Notes: generated from the sequence alone by a model not told the origin. DNA of 64,000 bases from Globodera rostochiensis (GCA_018350325.1 JAEVLN010000010.1:1488001-1552000), one strand, 5' to 3'. Numbered from the stretch's first letter, positions 22,301 to 34,112 are shown. Numbers and translations are program-made.

Positions 22301-24403
22301 TACGACAGCCAACCCTGGTACTGTACTCCTACGATGTGACCACCGGCGTTGTTGTGGACCTTGGCGAAGAAATGGCCATTGTGCCAGTGATTGACGGTGA
22401 AGCTTACTTATTTTACATTTAAATTTTGACAAAATTTAAAAATCAATAAAGTTAATTGGAATCTAAATAAATTCTGCTTTTAAGAATTTGTGGTGGACGA
22501 TGCTGTTAAAATTGTGCCATTTGGCGCAACGCAAATTCGTGAACAAATGCGAAAAGGTGTAGCTGACTTGCAGCAAATGTTGGCCATATTTGGCGGCAAA
22601 GACGACGAAGCAGCAGCAACAGCAGCTGAACAACTTTTGCTACGATATATTGTAGAAAAGGTGCTTATGTTTATATGGTGTTTGTGCTATCCAATTCAAA
22701 AATAAATCATAAAATAAAGATAAAAACATAATTTTGAATGTTTTTAAATTACTAAATCGCTATCTCCCACCAACAAAAAATTTGGCAAAAATTCTTTTAA
22801 CAAAATTCCGTCAAATTTTCCACATGTTGACACCGCCGACCCCCCTCCACACACCCCAGAAATTTTTTTGTAAAATTACTGAATTTTTTTTTTGCCAAAA
22901 GTCGAAATCCGACATCCGGATACATCCCTGCTGATCCGCTGTATGTGTGTCCTGAACATCAAATAAATTTCCAGTCCTGCTATGTTTCGGCCAATAGCAT
23001 TGAAGAAGAGCGGTCCGCCGGCATTAAAGATGCATTGGTTGAATTGGTTAATCGGCGGCACACATTAAAGGTGGGGATTTAGTTTTTATATAAAATATAA
23101 ATACTCTAAATCCGGAGTTGACGAATTTTATTTTGCAAATTTTAATATATTAAAATTGATCTCATAAATACAAAATTGTTCGCGACAATCATTAAAGGTG
23201 AATGGCGAACTCAGATTCATGGCCCCGGAAGGGCTGTTTAGGCCGCAATTGTGGGCCTTGGAGCTGCCGGGACTGCACCGAATGGTCCATGAGGCGATAC
23301 AAACGTGCCCAATTGACAGTCGACGCACTCTGTACAGGTAGAGAAGGATGTTGAACAAATTATTGCAAAAATTCATTTTACAGAATCATTTTCATACATT
23401 TTTTTTTTAGAAAAAATAAGGGTTGGCATTTTCAGCCAAATGCCTATTTTTTTTTTTGATTTGGAGTACCTTTGTTGTGCCTGTAAATGCCTATTTGGGA
23501 CCTTTAGTGACTTTTTTGATCTGTTTGTGCTCATTTAGGCACTTATCAAAAAAAAATTTTAAGAAGATAAATAAATCGAAAAATGCCACCCTATAAATGA
23601 TTCTTTTTCAATTTCCAAAAAATAAAATTGGATTTTTATTAGAAAAATGTACCTACTCGACGATTTTTTCGTTTTCAAAAAAAACACCCTTAAAAATTGT
23701 TTTTTTTTCTCGGTAAATTGCTCTGAAATCGACTTTTTTTTTTGGACCAAAAATCACTTTTTGATTAATTGAATTTTAATATTTTTTTATTTTGCAGGAA
23801 CATTTATTTGACCGGTGGCACCTCCCAGCTCCGAGGTCTGGCTGAACGTTTAGAACATGAGCTAGCTCAATTGGCACCTGCATCAGTGCCTGTTCAGGTA
23901 AACAAAAAATCGAAATATTCAAATTGCAAACAATTTTTTTTACAAGTCAAAGAATTTCAAAGAAAAAAAATTAACAAAATTTAACTTTTCTTATTTTCCT
24001 TCAAAAATAAATTTTTAAAAAACTTTAAACACTTTGTTAAGAAGTTTAATGCCGTCTTTGGTGCTATTAAGTGGCCTATTTTAAGCCTTTTTTGTTGTGA
24101 ACGAACGTCGCGGCCTCACTGAAAAATTTAATAATTTTTTAATGCATTTTGTGAAGAAGCCAAAAATTGCGAAATTTTTTGCCGGTTTTGGCAACAATTT
24201 CTTTTTTTTCTTGTTGTGGGGCCCAGCGCCTGTGCATGTCCATGCCACAACTTTAAGCTCATTTTCAGGTGCTGAACAGCCCGTGGCGTCGGCACTCCGC
24301 CTATTTGGGCACGCATGTGATAGCTGCAGGCGACGATTTTGAAAAGTGCTGTGTGAACAGCAAAAATTTGGCCGAATATTTAAGCAGGATTGATGGGGAC
24401 TGA
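19398..24403 (+). CDS. actin-related protein with N-terminal PH domain
   Basis: Fourteen phase-consistent exons give 562 residues: 19398-19502, 19648-19707, 19830-19916, 20073-20231, 20576-20656, 20745-20963, 21233-21364, 21649-21738, 22288-22396, 22485-22660, 22975-23070, 23198-23337, 23798-23897 and 24269-24403. Residues about 48-165 read as a PH domain: EGHLEILNEH, WKRLYFRTKDGRFQWF, ISDILLTGTTIS, WTISIRGG and the terminal helix VFEKWHQALLSHA. From about residue 172 it follows the actin fold. The first phosphate loop is degenerate (LLELGRHVISAG), the second reads VVDLGEEMAIVPV, and the adenosine motif is NIYLTGGTSQLRGLAERL. The altered phosphate loop suggests weak or no ATPase activity. PH domains bind phosphoinositides or proteins, so a membrane-cytoskeleton or complex-assembly role is inferred. 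Two introns use GC donors (CACCAG|gcaaga at 20231, TTCAAG|gcaaat at 21738). Confidence 0.85.
20992..21198. mobile_element. short inverted-repeat element in an intron of the PH-actin gene
   Basis: The ends are GTGTTCGGCA and TGCCGAACAC, enclosing repeated CCGATACTG/TACCGAAA phrases. No target duplication could be recognised. The same ATACCGA phrases recur at 37905-37970 and 40310-40375. Confidence 0.5.
21847..22196. mobile_element. non-autonomous hAT-like element, 350 bp
   Basis: The ends are CAGTGGCGTAGCCAGG and the inverse of CAGTGGTGTATTTCGG, flanked on both sides by the exact 8-mer TTAGAGCC (21839-21846 and 22197-22204). C/G runs sit inside both ends. It lies in an intron of the PH-actin gene and encodes no transposase. 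Confidence 0.85.
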
Positions 24404-24688
24404 GCTGCTCTTTGACTTATACATTTTATTTTAATTTTTGTAAATCCGAATACAAAATGCCGAGCTGTTGTTAGTCTTCAGACTTTTGCCATTCTTGCAG
24501 TGCGTGTGATTTTACAATTTTAGAAATTTAACCTTTTGAGTAATTACAATGTTACAATGAGTTTTATTCCTTTGATTAAAACCCTTATTTTTGGTTGAAA
24601 GCATTTTGAAAAATACTGTATCACAAACAATAAAAAACTGAGAAAAAATAATGCATTTTTTTACATTATAATTTTGTGCACAAAAAAA

Positions 24689-27600
24689 TTATGCATCATC
24701 ATCGTCCTCAAAAAGTGTTGGTATAGCAACTGCGCCCAAATCGTCGTCCGTTTGCCTGGGCAATTGTTCAGCAATCAAAAAGGCACCGACACCGATCAGT
24801 AATCCGATCACCAAAATGAGCAAATGCCATGGCAGTGAAACTAATGTTGCATAGAAAAAGGCGGCACAGCACAAAAGGGACTAAAGAGCAAGTGTAAAAA
24901 TTTTTAAATTCAATTTTAAGATTTTTTTTTTTTGCTGAAAAAATGCCTATTTGACCTGGAAGAATTTGAAGACCGCAAATGCTTGAGTGGTTCTGATTGG
25001 ATATTTGGCAATTAATGTGGCAAAAATTTGGGTGTTCCAGCAAGCGTCACCAAAACTTAGCAAAAAAGCGCCAACCAAAGCAAGTGTAATGCTACAAAAG
25101 TTAAAATGGTCAAATGTATTCGAATTATGTCATGTACATTATGAGATTAATATGTTAAATTTTCAGAAGTCATATCCATCCATAAACTGTTGAATTTATC
25201 CCTGACCCCTCGGGGACGGGAAAAATTCGGAGTCGGGGTTTTCGTCCTCGACCAAAAAAGTCGGGGTCGGGGTTTGTCCCAGCAAAAACCCTGAAAAATT
25301 AAAAAAAAGTCGGGGTCGGGGACGAAAACCCCGAGTAGTAAAAAAGTCGGGGTTCGCGGACGGGGACCAACCCAAATTTAAAAGATCAGATTATTTTTTG
25401 TTTTTATAATATAAGAAATGTTTAAAAAACAGGACACTTTTGTTTTGTAAATTAAAAATCCAGACTAATTTTTCATTGAAATATCATTAAATCTTCAAAA
25501 AACATTCCCGGCAACGCCTCTCGGCACCGCTGGAAGTCCTTATGTGATTAAAACATTCTGGGTTTGCCTTGGAGAGTTCAGAATGCCATGCTCAAACGTT
25601 TTCTCCAACGGTGCATGTGCTGGCAAATTTAGGTAGGCCAACAGGAATGAGATCAGTTGGAGAACGGCTCCAAATGCAACAATTCGACTGCGGCCAAAAT
25701 GCCGAGTTCGATCGTCCAAAATGCCAAAAATGAAGCCGGCTTAATGAATGAAGGCTTTCAAATAAATAAAAGCGAATCCTATTTAAGTTACTAATATAAG
25801 GCCGGGACTGAACCACGGAGAGGGGGTGGACCGTCGCTAGAAGGACCCTCCCCTCGGGGGTTCATAAAAAGGCGGATTAAGCGGGATCTAGACTGGGGCC
25901 CGATCCGTGGGGGCGACAGCCCACACAAACCACACGACTAGGAGGGTGAGTGATCGATCACAGGGGCTGGGGGGCGGAAGCAGACCTTTCCGAGGTCCAG
26001 ACCAAAATCTAATTCTATCTGATCAGTCAGCCAGGTCTAATCATATCTAAGCACATTTGTGATTGTTTAAAAAATCGGCACTTTTTTTTAAAGTTTTTTA
26101 GGAATGGGAGGGGTCGGCGGTGCCGATAGGCGCCGCCGGAGAAAATTTTTGGAAATCTTTATGAATCTTGTTAAGAAAATTGGTCAAAAAATTATAAAAG
26201 TGCAAAATAAAAAGGTCCCCCCTCCCCCCCCCCCAAAAAAGGGCCCCCCTTCCCCCTCCCCCCCCCCCCCCCCAAAAAAGGGTCCCCCCCCCCAAAAAGG
26301 GCCCCCCGTCCCCCTTCCCCCTCCCCCCCCCCCCCAAAAAAGGGTCCCCCCTTCCCCCTTCCCCCTCCCCCCCCCCAAAAAGGGTCCCCCCTTCCCCCTC
26401 CCCCCCCCCCAAAAAAGGGCCCCCCTTCCCCCTTCCCCCCCCCCCCCCCCCAAAAAGGGTCCCCCCTTCCCCCCCCCCCCCAAAAAAGGGTCCCCTCTTC
26501 CCCCCCCCCCCCAAAAAGGGTCCCCCCTTCCCCCTTCCCCCTCCCAAAAAGGGTCCCCCCTTCCCCCTTCCCCCTCCCCCCCCAAAAAAGGGCCCCCCTT
26601 CCCCCTCCCCCCCCCCCCCAAAAAAGGGTCCCCCCCCCAAAAAGGGCCCCCCGTCCCCCTTCCCCCCCCCCAAAAGGATCCCCCCTTCCCCCTCCCCCCA
26701 AAAAGGGTCCACCCTTCCCCCTTCCCCCCCCCCCCCAAAAAAGGGCCCCCCTTCCCCCTCCCCCCCCCCAAAAAGGGTCCCCCCTTCCCCCCCCCCCCAA
26801 AAAAGGGTCCCCTCTTCCCCCCCCCCCCCCAAAAAGGGTCCCGCCTTCCCCCTTCCCCCTCCCCCCCCCCAAAAAAGGGTCCCCCCTTCCCCCCCCCCCC
26901 CAAAAAAAAGGGTCCCCCCTCCCCCCCCGCCCGCCCCACAGACACGCACATGTGGCCTGACCAACTCCTTGGACAATGACGGTCAGTGCAAGCAGCAGTT
27001 TGGGATTCACCCCCTGGTTCATCTGAAACATTTCCGTATTGGCCACCGTTGTCGGATAAATTGCACTCCAAAAGCATTGGCTGATGCCCGAGTACATGAA
27101 GGCAAACGAAAAAATGGCCATTCGTCGTGTGGCCATAAGTTGAAAGGTTGAACCTTTGCAAATGTTCAAGTTAAATGAAAACATCTTAATCTAATCGATA
27201 TCTCTGATCACATCCCTATTGATCAGATCGCGATTACGCAGTGCTTAGTTTGCCCTCGGATCAGGGATGGCGCCAGCGGCAAAAAAAGCGGTGGTCAGTT
27301 GAATAATGCGGGCGGCGGTTAGGGGGATGCGTTTTTGCGCGGGCGGGGCAAAAACGGGGGATTCCGCACGCGCGCGCGCGGGTGCCATCCCTGCATTGAA
27401 TCATCATGTCCCAAGGGATGATGATCAGGGAGCTCAACTCATCTGCGGCAAAATATGGCAACAGGCTTCAAAAATATGGCATTTTATGTGATCGAGGGGT
27501 CAAAAATATGGCATTCTTAAGAAATTTTCAAAAAATGCTAATGCGAATTCTGCTTCCTTCTGGGGGGGGGGGGGGGGGGGTGGCGGTGCCGATAGGCGCC

Positions 27601-30197
27601 GCCAAGAAAATTTTGAATTTTTACTCATTTGTTAAAAGATTGCAAGCAAAAACTTCAAATTGTACAATCGAGGAGTACTATTTTTGAAAAATCTTCATTT
27701 TTCCCTCAAAAAATAAAAAAATAAGGCAAATTCCTAAAATTTCGCATTTGCTTTATTGAGCTCCCTGATGATGATCCATATGATGCCCAAAGCAACATTT
27801 ATTTTATACGGAAACCCGTACTCAGAATGGCCAGATGGGATTGCTGTTGTTGTACCGCTGCTGCTTGGCCGGGCTCCGCCCCGACAACGGTTTGCTCCAA
27901 GTCGGTGGACTCGGCCAACGATGGTGACCGCTGCCGCCGCCTTGTCGTGTTCGTGGTGGACGACCAATTTTGTGCTGCTGTTGCTGATGGCATTTGCAAA
28001 AGTGCCAAAATGACAATGCCAACAATAGTGAGGGCAGTGAATGTGCTGTAGATCAGGCGAACAGTGGCCACGGAAATGGAGGTCTGTTCGCCCCCGTCCG
28101 GTGGACTGGGCACCAACACAAACACAGCAAGCAAGAAGATTCCCCCACATGATTGGCTTAAGTTGGGGCAATTTTTTAAAGGTGATTGTGTCATTTTTAA
28201 CAAAGTTTTGATTTTTAAGTTTTTGACACCCCCAAAAACCCCCGACTTTCCTACCCTCCCCCCGACTTACCCATCCCCGAAGAACCCCAACTTCCTACCC
28301 AAAAAACCCCGATTTCCCCCCCCCCCCCCCACCAAAAAAAAAAACCCCGACTTTCCTAACCCCCCCCCCCCCCACAAACCCCCGACTTTCCTATCTCCTC
28401 CACCCCAAAAACCCCGACTTTCCTACCCTCCCCCCTCCATAAACCCCCCGACTTACCCATCCCCGAAGAACCCCGACTTTCCCCCCCCCCCCCCAAAAAA
28501 CCCCGACTTCCCCCCCCCCAAAAAAAACCCCCCGACTTTTCTCCGCCCCCCAAAAAACCCCGACTTTTCCACCCCCGAAGAACCCCGACTTCCTCCCCCC
28601 CCCAAAAAAAACCCCGGCTTTTCCCCCCACGCCCCTCAAACCCCCGACATTTCCACCCCCGGAGGGAAAATAACCCTGGGCTCAATCGACGAGTGGTACC
28701 ATAATTGTGATAGGGCCCAGAAGAGGCCACTGTGCCTTCCTGCCGTCTCTTCCGTGCTGTTCAGTGCCAAGTATTTTCCTTGCGCTGTCCAAATCACTAA
28801 ATTTATTTACAATTTGTTTAAGGATGAAAATTCGGCCCATTTTTTTTTGGTTTATTGCAAAAATTCATCTAGAAAACATTTGTTCCAAATTTTACACACC
28901 CCCCCCCCTCTCCAAAAAATTAGTTCTAAAATGTCTATCGAAAAGCTTTTTAAAGCATTTTTCTGTGATAGATAGAAACCCGCAGCTCCGAGTCCCAGCA
29001 AAGCGGACGAGCTGAACAAGTACCACCGGTTGATGAACAAAAATCCAACCTAAATAAAGCAATGGGCACTAGGAACGAGGTTTTTTCAAATGCCTTTTCT
29101 AAAAATAATTTTTGTTTTTTCCAAAAATGTCAACTGATTCAAAAACCGCTTTAAATTCTCTCATTTTTTGGATCTCAGTTTGAACAATTTTTTTTGTTGC
29201 CAAAATGCTCCGGCAAAAAAACCAACAAAATTTTAATCTATAAATTTAAACAATGTGTGTGTTTTGGGCGCAAACCAAGGGCGGAGCCAGGGGGGGGCCC
29301 GTGGGGCCCGGCCCCCCCCCCCCCCCGAAAATTTTTTTGAGAAAAAAAACCAAAGGGGGGACCAAAAGTACACCCCTAAGAATCGACTTTTTGGATCGCC
29401 CCCCCCCCCCCGAAAAAAATTCCTGGCTCCGCCCTTGGCGCAAACTGATAGAAATCAACTTGTAATGTTCACATTTTTATTTTCTAAAAAAATTTGAAAT
29501 GCACTGGCACCATCGGCACAAATTGTGTGCCAACCTGAAACATGGCATATGTTAGTCCAGCAAAGACCAGTGCCCAGCGGGCACCCAACGATGCCACAAT
29601 TGGAGTAGCCACAAAATTGAGCACTGTAAACGAGGCATAAATGGTGGCCAAACTGAAAAAAAGATGTAAATATCAAAAAATGAAGTGCCGGAGGGCATTT
29701 GAAAAATTCAAAAAATTATTGAAATTGATTTTATGGAAATTATAAACAAATGAATTTGCTATAAATTTAAATCATATTTTGAAAAACTGATCAAAATGCA
29801 AACAAAAATTGATAGATGGCATATGGCTAACCCAAATTTGCGAGCATCTCAATTTTTATTAATTTTGCAATATTTTTCGACAATTGTACCCTAAAAACTG
29901 ATTTTTCCATATTTTCCAAAAATGGACTCTAGAAAATTGACTTTTTCTTAATAAAAAGATTTGTACAGGTTTTTTAAAATTAAAAAACAAACGGCCCCCC
30001 CATATGGAAACATTTTACCTTGTGTACCCGTCATGGAATTTGACACCAATGCTTTTTCGGGCAAATGAGTCCAGCACGGACTCTTCAATGAAGCCCTGGG
30101 AGTTGAAAGCGAAAAAGATGAAGAAAAAGCCGATGCCCAGTTGGAGAACATTTCGTGTCGACGCAGAGCAGCAACTGGGGGAGCAATTTGAACCCAT
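24689..30197 (-). CDS. UNC93-like major facilitator, MFSD11-type
   Basis: Nine exons give 496 residues in consistent phase: 30019-30197, 29535-29652, 28980-29049, 28700-28796, 27822-28156, 26962-27153, 25568-25739, 24956-25091 and 24689-24880. The start region NVLQLGIGFFFIFFAFNSQG, followed by FIEESVLDSF, is the hallmark of the UNC93/MFSD11 family. So are LATIYASFTVLNFVATPIV, LNSTEETAGRHSGLFWALSQ, the FSFAFMYSGISQCFWSAIYP segment and LLSFGDACWNTQIFATLIAK. About 11-12 membrane segments are expected; the tail is acidic (EDDDDA). A large loop in the 27822-28156 exon is Gln/Ser-rich. The intron after 25568 uses a GC donor (CCAAG|gcaaac). MFSD11 is a poorly characterised membrane protein; the UNC-93 relative in C. 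elegans regulates a potassium channel. Introns here are packed with repeats. Confidence 0.87.
25205..25385. repeat. GTCGGGGTCGGGG low-complexity block
   Basis: Repeated AAAGTCGGGGTCGGGG and CCCCGAC phrases, partly inverted, in an intron of the transporter gene. Similar phrases occur at 11930-12095 and 52540-52600. Confidence 0.55.
26115..26138 (+). repeat. GATA-loop hairpin repeat, copy 1
   Basis: CGGCGGTGCC, loop GATA, GGCGCCGCCG; a near-perfect 10-bp stem. Intronic, just ahead of the polypyrimidine minisatellite. Confidence 0.8.
26213..26935. repeat. polypyrimidine minisatellite in a transporter intron
   Basis: About 25 degenerate units of the form AAAAAGGGTCCCCCCTTCCCCC with C runs of varying length. 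Because it has no stops in several frames it produces long artefactual open frames on both strands; it lies wholly between exons 26962-27153 and 25568-25739 of the transporter. Confidence 0.9.
27582..27603 (+). repeat. GATA-loop hairpin repeat, copy 2
   Basis: GGCGGTGCC-GATA-GGCGCCGCC follows a run of 19-20 G in an intron. Confidence 0.75.
28230..28672. repeat. AACCCCCGACTTTCC minisatellite
   Basis: About 15 degenerate units of AAACCCCGACTTTCCxACCC with C and A runs fill the intron between exons 28700-28796 and 27822-28156 of the transporter. Long proline-rich frames through it are not genes. Confidence 0.85.
29276..29437. mobile_element. non-autonomous hAT-like element, 162 bp
   Basis: Perfect 16-bp terminal inverted repeats CAAGGGCGGAGCCAGG / CCTGGCTCCGCCCTTG, flanked by the exact 8-bp duplication GCGCAAAC (29268-29275 and 29438-29445). 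Internal sequence is mostly C runs. Confidence 0.9.
29820..30005. repeat. dispersed 190-bp repeat, copy in transporter intron 1
   Basis: From ATGGCTAACCCAAATTTGCG to GGCCCCCCCATATGG this matches 49012-49200 in inverted orientation, diverged by a few percent to tens of percent. The ends share CATATGG. Probably a small transposon relic. Confidence 0.65.
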
Positions 30198-30271
30198 TTT
30201 GGACAGTCAAGAATGTAATTTTTGGACCAATTTTCATAAAATGTTTTGTTAAATCTTCAAAAAAAATTTCC

Positions 30272-30293
30272 CGGCGGAGCCTATCGGCACCGC
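30272..30293 (-). repeat. GATA-loop hairpin repeat, copy 3
   Basis: CGGCGGAGCC-TATC-GGCACCGC, a diverged minus-orientation copy. Confidence 0.7.
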
Positions 30294-30400
30294 TTAGTCC
30301 CCCCCCCCCTCCCCCTCATTTCTAAAAAGCATCAAAAAATTATTAATTTTTAGTTTTGGTTCAATCTCTGAACAAATTGAGTCAAAATTTTAATTTTTCT

Positions 30401-30423
30401 CGGCGGCGCCTATGGCATCGCCG
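30401..30423 (-). repeat. GATA-loop hairpin repeat, copy 4
   Basis: CGGCGGCGCCTATGGCATCG followed by CCG; the loop has lost symmetry. Confidence 0.6.
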
Positions 30424-31759
30424 CCCCCCCCCCCATTTGGGGGATAAAATGCTTTTAACTTCTCTGGATTACCTCAGAATAGTCGAGCACTCCCGTCTGT
30501 TGCTTGATTGATTGCGGTGCTGATCTACAATCTCATCACTGTTATCATCATTATCCATTTAAAGCGTTTAACGAAAAATTGCAAATTAACCAAAATGGTT
30601 CAATTGTACATTTAAATCTTTTTTAAACAGTTTGCCACATAATACAATTTAAATGTGCTAAAAAGCCAATTTTAACATTATGCCGAAGAAAATTGTTAAG
30701 CCTTTTAAACCTCACATTTTAATATGCGGAGCAGAAACACGTTACTCACAAATCAGTGTTATTGTTTTTCTCGAATGTTTCTTTTCACTATTCGATTGCC
30801 AAGAAATAAAATGATTCATCACTGACGTACAAAAATAGCAATGAATTAACAGTGAATGAATCATCGTCCAGTGAACAAAAACAAAAGAAGAAAAACCGAT
30901 ACCTATATTATAATTATTAAATTTTATATTAACAAAAATTTAATTAGGTAATAATTTTTGCAGATTCGTACTCAGCTCGAGTTTTTGCATGCACAATCGA
31001 GGTTTTTGATCATTTTAACATCCAAATTGTCAAAATATAACAATAAAAATAAAATTTCAAAAACAACAAATCAATTAGGGATTCATAACGCAATTTTGCA
31101 CGATACCTCTGAGGAATTCGATTTTGTGAAGTATTTAGGTCAAAAAATCCAAATATGACACCCGTTTTGTCGAATTCCAAATCGATTTGAAGAAAAATTT
31201 TAAAAAATTAATGACGGATAATCTGTAATTGTGCCGGAACCTCATTCCTCCTCAACTTTTCCTTATAACGTTTAGAATTAATTTCGTTCATTCTGAAATT
31301 GATGTAAAATACGGTAAGAAAACAAAACTAAACAAAAATGTAGGAAAATAGGAAAAACACAAATTTAACGGGCAGAGTCAAATTTTAAAAGAAAAAGAAA
31401 TTTTATAACATCCCCACCTCCAAGATAATTATAAGCTACCAACCCATTAAAAACACCAGAACGAGCACTTGAATAAAAATGAAGCGGTGGAAAAGTACCA
31501 AAATTATATAAATAATAAAAAAGATCCCATTCTTGTTTCTAAAGGTTTTTTTGTTTTAGGCATATGATTTTATTAGCAAGGCTAAAATTTTTAGGTTTAA
31601 AAATCTGGAAATAGGGTGAGGAAGTGCCAAAATAGGTACTAAATCAGTGATCTTGGTTATGCATTTTTCTAAAAAAATTTTCGAAAAGGTGAGTTAAAAC
31701 GACGAAATTTCCGACTAAAACATGTTTTTCGTGCATCATATTTAATTTTTAAATGTTGA

Positions 31760-32440
31760 AATTTTGTACTAATTTGATTAATTTAAAATTTTCTGAACAT
31801 TTGAGCCGGCATTCTCTTCCACAGAATGTCCATCGACAGAATTTGGACGAAATTTTTGTCGTTCAAATTGCTTTTTCCATCTATACAAAGTGTTTGTTCC
31901 AATTTTCAACATTTTTTTTTGCAATTTCCTGGTCACTAATTATAGGATTTTGGCCCATAATTTCATAATAACGTTTCATTAATTCCTTTTGTTCGCTGTC
32001 GGAGTATATATGATTTGGTGCTGTAAAAGAATTTTTAATTAATTTAAATAAATTATTAAAATCAAAAACATTCATTGGTTTGGCCAAGTTCACGTTTCCA
32101 ATTGGAAATTGTTCCAAAACTGAGGCCCAATTCTTTCGCGACAGTTTCATCTAATTCATGACAATAAGAATTTTTGCGTCCGGCCCGCTTTAACTTCGCT
32201 TTCCTTTGATCAAATTTCTTTATAAAATGTTTTTGGTCATTTTTTTTCTTTCCAAAGTTATGCATTTTTCGACTTAGCCCAAATTCTTTTTTCCATTCAT
32301 ATATTTTTGAGCGACTGATTTTTAAATGTTTAGCAATTTTCTTTTCAATTTAAGTTCTTTCTATTGCCGAATATTTTCCTTTTTGCTTTAATTCGTCTTT
32401 AATTGCGTGGAATTTGTCGATAATTTTGAAGTAATTTTTC
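31760..32440 (-). pseudogene. tandem helix-turn-helix gene relic
   Basis: On the minus strand there are three consecutive modules: IAKHLKISRSKIYEWKKEFG, ETVAKELGLSFGTISNWKRE and, after an intron, KRYYEIMGQNP with DQEIAKK. A stop interrupts the first and a frameshift the last (LYRWKKQFERQKF resumes in another frame). It is the closest relative of the fragment at 3217-3833, sharing APNHIYSDSEQK and PNSVDGHSV. A foldback element abuts its 5' end at 32462. Confidence 0.65.
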
Positions 32441-32461
32441 CTATAATTTTGTTCTGTTCTT

Positions 32462-33556
32462 TACTAGGGCGGGGGGAAGTTTGGGCACCGGGAAGTTTGG
32501 GCACCAGGAAGTTTGGGCACCAGAAGTTTGGGCACCGGGAAGTTTGGGCACCGGGAAGTTTGGGCACCGGGAAGTTTGGGCACCGGGAAGTTTGGGCACC
32601 GCAATACATCATTAAAAAATAAAATTTCAAAATTACCATTTTAGACTCATTAAATACTTTGCAGCTTTTATCGAAAGCATATTCAAACCCATTATGGGTT
32701 AAAGTGAGTTTTCTTTATGGCAATGAGTAGGGCTGCAAAAAATATGCAAATGCATATTTTTTTCCTGAACTGGTAACGGTCTGAAACGCACGAAAAACGT
32801 GTTTTTGGCTTGGGTTGAAGCTTCTAGAACGCATTTCCATGTGCATATTTTGCATATTTTTGCATATTTCGCGATTTATGTGCATATTTGCATATTTGTG
32901 CATATTTCGTTATTTATATGCATATTTCAAGATTTTATGTGCATATTTTTTGCAGCCCTAGCAATGAGGGTTTGAAACACTTTCTGCAAATGTATGTTTT
33001 GAGGGGCAATCACTTGTGCTGCTTTGGCGTACGTACCGAATCCGACCGGGGAGTAACTTTATCTCGACAAGACCTGTTGAACGGGTTTAGAAAGTCTGAA
33101 TCGGTTAAGTTTAGGGTCAGTTATTGCCCCGGTCTGGATTCGGTTTTCGCGCTTTTTTCAGGAGAACCACTTGAAACAAATTCTGCTTCTTCAAGATTTC
33201 CAATGGGCTCTCCAAGACTTTTCTCACCAGAGGGCTTTTTGAGGATTCCGCAAAATGACCTAAAAAAAGTAATAACGCGGCACACCAACAACTGACCTTC
33301 TTTCATCCTTAAAATCCCTGATATGATATACACATATTCCTTTCCAACATTCATTAAAAAAAATTTATATCTGAACTCAATACCTTTTTGTCGAAAATTA
33401 AATTCCATGCAATATGTACAGAACAATCAAGTGTAAATGCTTTTTTTATTTATTTATTTTTATTAATTTGTATTTGGTGCCCAAACTTCCCGGTGCCCAA
33501 ACTTCTGGTGCCCAAACTTCCTGGTGCCCAAACTTCCCGGTGCCCAAACTTCATGT
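32462..33556. mobile_element. foldback element with GGAAGTTTGGGCACC arms
   Basis: The left arm (32468-32600) has about nine tandem units of GGGAAGTTTGGGCACC. The right arm (33477-33552) has about five units in inverse orientation. The interior is AT-rich and contains a nested hAT-like element at 32728-32960. No clear target duplication was found, so the borders are approximate. Protein frames through the arms are artefacts. Confidence 0.8.
32728..32960. mobile_element. non-autonomous hAT-like element, 233 bp
   Basis: TAGGGCTGCAAAAAATATGC and its inverse form the ends, with the 8-bp duplication GCAATGAG at 32720-32727 and 32961-32968. The interior repeats GTGCATATTT. Nested inside the foldback element, so it inserted later. 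Confidence 0.88.
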
Positions 33557-33776
33557 CGCCTTTTTTAGCACATACAGTTCCGGAAAAAAGAATACCAAAA
33601 TATAATTATACACTTTAGTACCCATACTGAAAAGTTTTAAATATTATTAGAATTATTTTAAATGGTAAACTTTTATTTTAAGCTATAGAAAAATTTACAA
33701 TACAATATTAAGTGGAATTGACAGGGCTTTTATACAGCTTAATCAGACAAAAACAATATAACACCAACAGAATTAT

Positions 33777-34094
33777 TGTGAGGACCGGTCGTTCAAAGGC
33801 ATTATTCCTTTCCACTAAATCCCTCTGAGCGCTGCCAATTGAACGCCATCGATTACCCCATCACATTGCACATTTCCATCCCGTTATAAGCCACTCCCCC
33901 GCTCCCCGAGTTCAGTTATCATCATCTCACTTCTCATTTCTATTGACCGGAGCAATAAAGGCGGAGATACAAGTGGAGGTCTGATCGGGTTAGGGAGAGT
34001 TCTGCCGGGATCCCAGGGTCCGGGACTTCCCTTCAAGACTCCTCCCCTGGTCGAGGTGCTTGCCCCCTCTGAAGCCCAACACTCAACCGCTCAC
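33777..34094 (+). repeat. 5' long terminal repeat
   Basis: Near-identical to 37319-37637, differing by one inserted A near position 26 and a few substitutions (CCCTCTGAAG against CCCTTTGAAG). It contains GGTCTGATCGGGTTAGGG and AATAAAGGCGGAG; the AATAAA could act as a polyadenylation signal. Confidence 0.85.
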
Positions 34095-34112
34095 TGGTAG
34101 CACCGGATGGTT
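34095..34112 (+). promoter_or_regulatory. primer-binding-site-like sequence
   Basis: TGGTAGCACCGGATGGTT starts immediately after the LTR. TGG is the expected complement of a tRNA CCA end; the cognate tRNA was not identified. Confidence 0.5.

Larger units (their letters stand above)
30198..31750. other. intergenic, no gene seen
   Basis: Apart from two hairpin repeats at its left end and short C runs, only AT-rich sequence was recognised. This is the expected promoter side of the minus-strand transporter. Confidence 0.5.

Noticed and set aside
26115..26138. Helitron 3' end from the GC-rich hairpins
   Set aside because: The hairpin is not followed by CTRR at a fixed distance and no 5' TC terminus was recognised.
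26098..27184. Long glycine- or proline-rich open frames on both strands
   Set aside because: They are readings of the intronic polypyrimidine minisatellite; the true exon 26962-27153 in the same region uses a different context with transporter homology.
32888..33618. Open frames inside and beside the foldback element
   Set aside because: They read through inverted minisatellite arms and the nested hAT-like element.
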